A stretch of DNA of 64,000 bases from Anniella stebbinsi (lineage: Eukaryota; Chordata; Lepidosauria; Squamata; Anniellidae), in the NCBI GenBank assembly GCA_029215795.1, contig JARDYH010000002.1, positions 296,577,973 through 296,641,972 on the forward strand. The letters are read 5' to 3'. The notes beneath the pieces are model-generated. The model was given only the letters and a program-made list of their open reading frames with translations. It did no database searches and was not told where the DNA came from. A program made the translations under genes and the position numbers. Positions 58,386 to 64,000 of the stretch are shown one piece after another; within the stretch, counting starts at the first letter, position 1; each line of letters starts with the position of its first letter.

Positions 58386-59466
58386 TTTTATTCTTTAAAA
58401 ATATTTTAAATCCCAAAATTTGTGTTTTTAGGTTTTTCTGGTACAATCAGCATGCCAAATTTCAAGTTTCTAACTCATCTGGAAGTGGGTGAACATTTCC
58501 AGACACACATCCCATACACATCCTTTCAGCTTTATAGAGATTCTTTATTCATCAGATTGGCACATAATTTGGAAATTTTGCTTTTGAAATTTTGTCTTCA
58601 GAGTTTAATAAAGCAAGTGCAAAATCAAAGCAAGAAGATTTAAGCATAAGATTTCCTTGAAAAGTCAGAAAGATCCAAGGCACAGGTATCTGCCCCGTAG
58701 TTTATCATTTGCTTTTTGCTGTTTGGGTTAATGCTTTGGTTTACATGAAAATTGTGAATAGGTGACCTATAGCACTGACTCTCATGTGGCATATTGTAGT
58801 ATCATTTTTCTTGCTTGCTTCTAATGTTTTGTGTTATGTTTTGAAATGTATAATAAGTGCTTATATTTTAAATGGAAGAGGGTGTTAGAAAGTCTCACTT
58901 GATGGCAATTATTACTAGAATGTGCGTATAAGCTGACACAGTAAGGCTTAGTTTTGTTACTATTTGTTTTTGTTAAGTATGTATTTAGATTTCAATTCAT
59001 AGGTTAATAGCAGTTAGCTGTTGAAAATGTGGATTCAGCGCTGCTATTATGTAAATATAGGCTACACATGTGCCCTCTTCAAAAATATTTGCTTTGTTTT
59101 AAATAGGTATGTGTACAACTGTTAATTTGCATTTTGACTTCTAGTACAACGTTCTTAATGGGAAACTGGCATAGAGCTAGAAGTTAACACTGTCTGCCAT
59201 TTACGGATCTGTAATCACAAAAAAATCCATTCCATACAAATTGGTCCTGAGGTCAGAAAATGCCTGTGCAATTATTCATAGCAATACAATGGAGAGGATT
59301 AAAAGCAAATGTAACATTCTCCCCCTATTACTTTTTAAATAAAAATAGATCGTGCATTCCTTTTTTATTATTTGAATTTGTACTGGCACTTATTCCAGAG
59401 TAGAACAGCAAAGTTTCACTAATGCCACTGAGACTCTTCTGGAATGAATTAAGAATTAAGTGCAAC

Positions 59467-59830
59467 GGGGGGCGGAGCATCGGTCATGGAGTGAGCAGAC
59501 GAACTTTCACTCTCTCCGAGATGACGGATAAGTAAAAGCATGTTATTCTAATTAATAGATCTTCAAAGCGTAAGTCAAGATAAATGTTGGCAAGGGGAAT
59601 AATTACAGAAGCTAAAAAAGTGGAAGGGAGGCGCTGAATCATCGGTGGGACACTGAAAACTCGGGGGAGTCGACGGGACTAGAACTGTGCTTTGCTGATA
59701 TAAACTGCAATAAATTTAAAAGAATTACTTCTTACCTTGCCTTAGAGACATTATATTGGAATTAGCTTTTAACAAATGCCTGGATAAAGCTAGTAATAGC
59801 CGTCAAGCTGTACTGTAGGCTGAATATCTG
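59467..59830 (+). promoter_or_regulatory. L1 5' UTR (probable internal promoter)
   Basis: About 365 bp between the abrupt change to GC-richer sequence at 59467 and the ORF1 ATG. The start GGGGGGCGGAGC is the kind of G-rich start that full-length L1 copies have. L1 5' UTRs normally carry the internal RNA polymerase II promoter; that this one does is inference. There are several short upstream ATG codons. Confidence 0.6.
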
Positions 59831-60829
59831 ATGTCAGACAGAGGGGGGAAAAAGAAAAGGTTGAATGGTAAAAAGTGGGTGAGAGTAAAGAAGCACCCCT
59901 CTGACAGTAGTTGGACTCGCCTGTCTCGCAAGAATTCAGAGAATTCGGCCGCAGATATGGCGGACGGCAAGGCTGCGCAGCAGGCTTCAGCCGCTGGCAT
60001 TATCAAAGATGGCTCTAAGCCAGGAGCGGTTCCCAAGGCAACTAAGCAACAAACAGAAGCACTGTCCCTGGAGATGCTTCAAGCTAATCTGTTAGGTTTG
60101 ATGGAGCGCCATAAGCAGGAAATGTTGGTGGAGGTCAAAAAGATTCAGTCTTCACAAGTGGAATTGCAAACAAGTTTTCAAAAGATCAGTGACAGATATG
60201 AATCGTTGGAGCAACAGGTTGTGCAAAACAGTGTTAAATTGGAGCACAATGAAGAACGAATAATAGATTTGGATCTACGGCTAATCTCTATGGAGGATAA
60301 AGATCGAAGGAGGAATATTCGCATTAGAAAATACGCGGAACAGCAAGCAGAAAATCCAAAGAGTTTGAGAGCAAATGTCATGCAATGGATAAAAGGATTA
60401 GACCCTCACGGATCGTGGGTTGAAGAGGATCTGGATGGGGTCCACAGGGTGGGCCCCAAAAGAAGCGGGACGCTTCCAAGAGATGTAATCGTGAGATTTG
60501 CCAGCTTTTACAAAAAAGAGAAATTAATGCAGATTATCAGAAGTGCTGGGCAAGTGATGTTTCAATCTTCACCAATTCAGATATTTCAAGATTTGTGTTT
60601 CCAGACCATCCAGTGGAGGAAGAGTGTGAAGCTTTGTACAACCATTCTGCGCAAGAACTCAATTGTTTACAGTTGGGGGTATCCGGTGTTCTTGAGATTC
60701 ATCTATAAAGGGAAACAACAGAGAATAAATTCTTGTGAGCAAGGGTTGGAATTGCTTAAGTCCCTGGGGATGATGGAGGAAGATGCAGAGAAAGAAGAAG
60801 GAGGGGCAGCTGGAGGAAGTGTTGTATGA
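59831..60829 (+). CDS. L1 ORF1 protein (RNA-binding chaperone), 332 aa
   Basis: L1 ORF1p forms trimers that coat the L1 RNA in cytoplasmic particles and act as nucleic-acid chaperone. Here a basic N terminus (residues 1-40) is followed by a coiled coil (about 80-158; LEMLQANLLGLMERHKQEML to EERIIDLDLRLISMEDKDRR), an RRM-like part (about 159-245; RRNIRI, then HRVGPK, PRDVIVRFASFYKKEKLM) and a C-terminal domain (246-315). The tail is acidic, EEDAEKEEGG. Length is close to the usual 330-370. The ATG at 59831 is the first in frame and precedes the basic stretch. RRNIRIRKYAE departs from the common R(R/K)NNLRIxGxPE form, a possible missense change. Confidence 0.92.
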   Translation: MSDRGGKKKRLNGKKWVRVKKHPSDSSWTRLSRKNSENSAADMADGKAAQQASAAGIIKDGSKPGAVPKATKQQTEALSLEMLQANLLGLMERHKQEMLVEVKKIQSSQVELQTSFQKISDRYESLEQQVVQNSVKLEHNEERIIDLDLRLISMEDKDRRRNIRIRKYAEQQAENPKSLRANVMQWIKGLDPHGSWVEEDLDGVHRVGPKRSGTLPRDVIVRFASFYKKEKLMQIIRSAGQVMFQSSPIQIFQDLCFQTIQWRKSVKLCTTILRKNSIVYSWGYPVFLRFIYKGKQQRINSCEQGLELLKSLGMMEEDAEKEEGGAAGGSVV

Positions 60830-61081
60830 CTGAGACAAATAGTAAGAAGGATAACAACGGAAGAAAAGGAGAGGGGGTTCTGTTTGGGTTCCATGTCGGG
60901 TGTTTCCCGTTCCCCCCCCCCCAACGGGTTCTAAGAAGAGGGGAAGAAGAAGAACCTTGGCTCAGGGCGACCTGGGACTGGAAGGGGGGAAGTGGGGGGT
61001 ACATGTGGGGGAGGGGGGGAGGGGGAGGAGGGTTAAATGTGTCACAGAACGAGACCTGAAGGGGAAACCAAAAATGGAGAT
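60830..61081 (+). other. L1 inter-ORF spacer, G-rich
   Basis: 252 bases with a run of ten C (60916-60925) and a G-rich segment at 60983-61032 holding more than six runs of four or more G. It has potential for G-quadruplex in the L1 RNA. Stops in all frames separate ORF1 from ORF2, so ORF2 is probably translated by re-initiation or internal entry, as in other L1 elements (inference). Confidence 0.7.
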
Positions 61082-64000
61082 ATGGGAAGCAAATTAAGAT
61101 TAGTAACTTTAAATGTAAATGGGCTGGGTAGTGTTGTTAAAAGGAAGAGAATTGAAGGGCTTTTGAGAAAAAAGAAAGCTGATATAATATTTTTACAAGA
61201 AACGCATCAGAAAGAAGACGGAAGAAATCAATTAAAATTGGGGGATATGGGCATATATGAGAAAGCATATGGAACTTCAAAAGCAAGAGGGGTTGCAATA
61301 ATAATTTCTAAAAAATGTGCATTTAATGTTGTTAAGGTGGTAAAGGATGTAGAGGGAAGATTTATTATATTACAGGGTCTCCTGGGGGTAGAAAAATATA
61401 TCTTGATTAATGTATATGCGCCAAATGTAAAGCAAGTGGAATTTTATGATAAAGTGTTTAGAATTATTGGGAATCTAGGGAACATAAATATGGTAATGGC
61501 GGGGGATTTTAATATGGTGATGGATAGAAGTAAAGATAAAGATAATTCAAAAGGTATAGGGAAAACAGGTTTAGCAAGAGTAATGGAGCATAAAGAAATA
61601 AAGGATGTCTGGAGAGAAATAAAAGGGGACGAAACAAAATACACCTTTTATTCACCAAAATATAAGAGTTTCTCTAGGATTGATTATATATTTGTGACAA
61701 AGAATATGCTTTCGAAGATTATGGATTGTGAAATTGATGTAATCAAAGTTTCAGATCATGCAGTAATGACTATGGATATTAAAGTAAAGAAAGATTATAG
61801 AGAGGCAAAAAGATGGAGATTAGATACTAGGATTTTAAATTATAAAAATATTGTTGAGAAAATGAAAAAGGAGATTAAGAGTATTTGGGAAATAAACGAA
61901 GTAGGGATAATCTCGCAGGGGATGGTTTGGGACACGATGAAAGCAGTAGTGAGGGGTATTTGTATTAGAGAAACGTGTAAACTAAGAAGACAACAAGAGG
62001 CACATAGTAAAAAGATTGAAGAAGATATTAAGGAATTAGAGCAACAATTTAGGAGTAAGAAGGATATGCGTATATATGCCCAGCTCCAAGCAAAAAAAAA
62101 GGAATTAGAGGGGGAGGACATAGAAAGAGTTCAAAAAGAATTAATATATATGAAAAGGAATTTTTTTGAGTATAGTAACAGAAATTCTAGGATGCTGGCA
62201 AGATCAACGCAATCAAAGAAGGAGAAAAATATAATAGGTACAATTAAAGACAAAATGGGGAAAAAATGTAATTTAATGAGGGATAAATTAAAAATTTTTG
62301 AAGGATTCTATCGGGAATTATATACTTCAGATGCGATTCCACAAATGAGAATACAAGAATATGTAGAGAAAAATTGGAAGGTAAAATTAAAAGATAAGGA
62401 TAGGGATTACATGGAAGCTTTGGTGACGGAAAAAGAAATAGAGGAGAGTATTGATAAATTGAAAGGAGGTAAATCTCCAGGAGTCGATGGACTGGGGCCG
62501 GAGTATTATAAGATATTTAAGGAAATTTTAGTATCAAAAATGGAGAAATTATTTAATAATATTATAAAGGGTGAGAAGACCCCGCCGTCGTGGGAACATT
62601 CCTTGATAATTTTAATTCCGAAAGTGGATAAGGACTTGATGGATCCAGCTTCGTATAGACCTATATCGTTAATTAATCAGGATGCTAAGATTTTCACAGC
62701 GATTATGGCAAAAAGATTAAATACCTTTATAAATGATTATATTAAAAAGGATCAATGTGGATTTATTCCAGGGAGGCAGATGCCAAATTTAATAGGGAGG
62801 GTTTTAAACATAATAAATAGTATTAAAAGAAGAAATTTAAAAGCAGGATTGATAGCATTGGATATTTTTAAAGCCTTTGATTGCGTGGAATGGCCGGCGT
62901 TAAAAACTATTGTAAAAATATTTGGCTTTGGAGAAAGATTTGTGGGGGTGATTAATCAGTTGTATGCAAATAATAAGGCAGAGGTGTTGGTAAATGATGG
63001 CCTAACACAACAGATTACCTTAGCCCGGGGTACTAGACAAGGGTGTCCTCTCTCCCCGATATTATTTGCAATTGTGATTGAAATGTTAGCAAATTGTATT
63101 AGGGAAGATGAGAAATTAAAAGGGATAGGAGAACAGGATAAAATAAAAATTAATATGTTTGCGGATGACACTTTATTGACACTAGAAAATCCGGGGGGGA
63201 ATATAGAAGGACTCCAAAAACATTTGAGGGAATTTGGAGAGGTTACGGGGTTGCAGATAAATTGGGGGAAATCTAATATGATGCTTTTTAACTATGATAA
63301 GGTAGAAGAGGATGAGTTAAGTTTAAGGTTAGGTTTGAAGGTTAAAAATATATTGAGTTACTTAGGAGTTTTTATTTCTAAAGAGTTAGAAAAGTTAGAA
63401 GAAATAAATTTTAGTAGATTGAAAATTAAAATATTACAGAAGTTAGAGGCTTATAGGAAGGTTAAGCTGTCGTGGTTTGGTAGAATAGCGGTAATCAAAA
63501 TGAAGATACTACCAATGATTAACTTTTTGTTTAGGATGTTACCAATTCAGATATCGGAAGTAGAAATTAAGAGCTGGCAGTCTATGATAAATAATTATTG
63601 TAATGGGGATAAGAAGCCAAGAATAAATAAAATAAATTGGTATAAGAATCAAAGGGAAGGAGGCTTAGGTTTACCTAATATAAAGATGTATTATATTGCT
63701 AACCAATTAAGGTATGTTATAAGTAGTATAGTAGGGGATGAGGATTTAGAATGGCTAGAACCGCAGACAAAGAAACTAGAGTTTAAGTTACAGAATGTTT
63801 TCTTTAGTAATATAAAAAAGATTCAGCTGAAAGAAATAATTAATCCCATCTTAAGAAATATTAGAGATATTTGGGGAAAATATAAGAAGAAATTAATGCC
63901 GGGAATTTCTCCTCTGTCCCCAGTGGTTATAATGGATAACTTCCCAGGTAATTTGAGAGGAGAATTGGAGGGGTTATTAAGGGGGAAAAAAATAATTAAA
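61082..64000 (+). CDS. L1 ORF2 protein (endonuclease and reverse transcriptase), partial, 973 codons open
   Basis: Read from ATG 61082, the frame has no stop to the last base of the window. Endonuclease: LNVNG (N11), LQETH (E40), MAGDFN (D142, N144), RIDYIF and SDH (D225, H226) are all present. Reverse transcriptase: GVDGLGPEYYKIF, PASYRPISLINQDAKIFTAI, QCGFIPGRQM, motif A LDIFKAFDCVEW (D594), motif B GTRQGCPLSPILFAI and FADDT (D695, D696). The L1 linker INWYKNQREGGLGLPNIKMY follows. Human ORF2p is about 1275 aa, so about 300 residues, including the Cys-rich end, should lie to the right. Motif A is unusual: IFKAFDCVEW for the typical AEKAFDRVEW. The protein nicks the target DNA and primes reverse transcription there. 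Confidence 0.93.
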   Translation, partial: MGSKLRLVTLNVNGLGSVVKRKRIEGLLRKKKADIIFLQETHQKEDGRNQLKLGDMGIYEKAYGTSKARGVAIIISKKCAFNVVKVVKDVEGRFIILQGLLGVEKYILINVYAPNVKQVEFYDKVFRIIGNLGNINMVMAGDFNMVMDRSKDKDNSKGIGKTGLARVMEHKEIKDVWREIKGDETKYTFYSPKYKSFSRIDYIFVTKNMLSKIMDCEIDVIKVSDHAVMTMDIKVKKDYREAKRWRLDTRILNYKNIVEKMKKEIKSIWEINEVGIISQGMVWDTMKAVVRGICIRETCKLRRQQEAHSKKIEEDIKELEQQFRSKKDMRIYAQLQAKKKELEGEDIERVQKELIYMKRNFFEYSNRNSRMLARSTQSKKEKNIIGTIKDKMGKKCNLMRDKLKIFEGFYRELYTSDAIPQMRIQEYVEKNWKVKLKDKDRDYMEALVTEKEIEESIDKLKGGKSPGVDGLGPEYYKIFKEILVSKMEKLFNNIIKGEKTPPSWEHSLIILIPKVDKDLMDPASYRPISLINQDAKIFTAIMAKRLNTFINDYIKKDQCGFIPGRQMPNLIGRVLNIINSIKRRNLKAGLIALDIFKAFDCVEWPALKTIVKIFGFGERFVGVINQLYANNKAEVLVNDGLTQQITLARGTRQGCPLSPILFAIVIEMLANCIREDEKLKGIGEQDKIKINMFADDTLLTLENPGGNIEGLQKHLREFGEVTGLQINWGKSNMMLFNYDKVEEDELSLRLGLKVKNILSYLGVFISKELEKLEEINFSRLKIKILQKLEAYRKVKLSWFGRIAVIKMKILPMINFLFRMLPIQISEVEIKSWQSMINNYCNGDKKPRINKINWYKNQREGGLGLPNIKMYYIANQLRYVISSIVGDEDLEWLEPQTKKLEFKLQNVFFSNIKKIQLKEIINPILRNIRDIWGKYKKKLMPGISPLSPVVIMDNFPGNLRGELEGLLRGKKIIK

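Larger units (their letters stand above)
45496..59466. other. Last visible SHTN1 intron or 3' flank (14 kb)
   Basis: No SHTN1 exon could be recognised here. The region holds SINEs (48895-49090, 55045-55222), a CR1/L3-like LINE end (51925-52345), L2 3' ends (50370-50545, 52625-52945, 55325-55790), a copy of the 12.1-kb dispersed repeat (54410-54785), GC-rich inverted-repeat DNA (50980-51530) and a duplicated motif (57150-57212, 58290-58385). 45500-47300, 47430-48700, 49100-50230, 53050-54400, 55800-56800 and 58390-59460 show no recognisable gene. Confidence 0.75.
59467..64000 (+). mobile_element. L1 LINE, 5'-complete, running off the window
   Basis: A 5' UTR of about 365 bp starting GGGGGGCGGAGCATCGGTCA, ORF1 (59831-60829), a 252-bp G-rich spacer and ORF2 (61082 to the edge) are in the canonical order. 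Both frames are open, so this is a young insertion, in contrast to the L2 debris. It is in the same direction as SHTN1, whose last visible exon is 14 kb upstream. The 3' UTR, poly-A tail and target duplication lie outside; ATTAAGAATTAAGTGCAAC just before 59467 would be part of the duplication if it recurs after the tail. Confidence 0.93.

Noticed and set aside
60703..61004. Minus-strand ORFs overlapping L1 ORF1 end and spacer
   Set aside because: Shadow frames of ORF1 and of the G-rich spacer; no conserved protein.
59831..64000. A retrovirus or other virus insert
   Set aside because: The endonuclease and FADD-type RT with an upstream coiled-coil ORF1 are those of an L1 LINE; there is no protease, integrase or envelope.

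Overview
This window looks like nuclear DNA from a non-mammalian amniote, most probably a squamate reptile (lizard or snake). The evidence is the repeat content: many L2-type LINE 3' ends with AAATA-type tails, tRNA-derived SINEs, short palindromic elements, a CR1/L3-like LINE end and an L1 LINE, all around a vertebrate gene with very long introns. The species cannot be named from the sequence.

The only cellular gene I can support is SHTN1 (shootin-1), on the + strand. Nine coding exons lie between 427 and 45495. All have GT/AG borders and their phases join without a break, giving about 339 residues: coiled coil, poly-proline segment, then the conserved regions DLKRQAVEEMMDRIKKGVHL and SSRSLKSL. 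Earlier exons lie left of the window. I found no exon after 45495, so the C-terminal exon of the long form is either to the right or not recognisable. The gene probably makes the clutch protein that links actin retrograde flow to L1-CAM in growing axons.

The rest is intron or 3' flank and is mostly transposon debris. 0-12 kb: four L2 pieces, including a 2.8 kb minus-strand copy with endonuclease and reverse transcriptase broken by two frameshifts. 12-27 kb: palindromic MITE-like elements, a 545-bp element with 17-bp terminal inverted repeats, a GATA microsatellite, a SINE and a possible solo LTR. 27-35 kb: more L2 ends, a reverse transcriptase piece from a different LINE clade, an island rich in GCGC palindromes, and a short-TIR element. 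35-45 kb: two or more L2 copies, a SINE, and a tandem array of about 170-bp units with alternating A-B-A-B structure and one inverted unit at its edge. 45-59 kb: SINEs, a CR1/L3-like LINE end, L2 ends and GC-rich inverted-repeat DNA.

59.5-64 kb: a 5'-complete L1 on the + strand. It has a short 5' UTR, an intact ORF1 (332 aa) and an ORF2 that stays open for 973 codons to the window edge, with endonuclease and reverse transcriptase catalytic residues in place. This is the most notable single element. No operon, CRISPR array, viral genome, rRNA or independent tRNA gene was seen.
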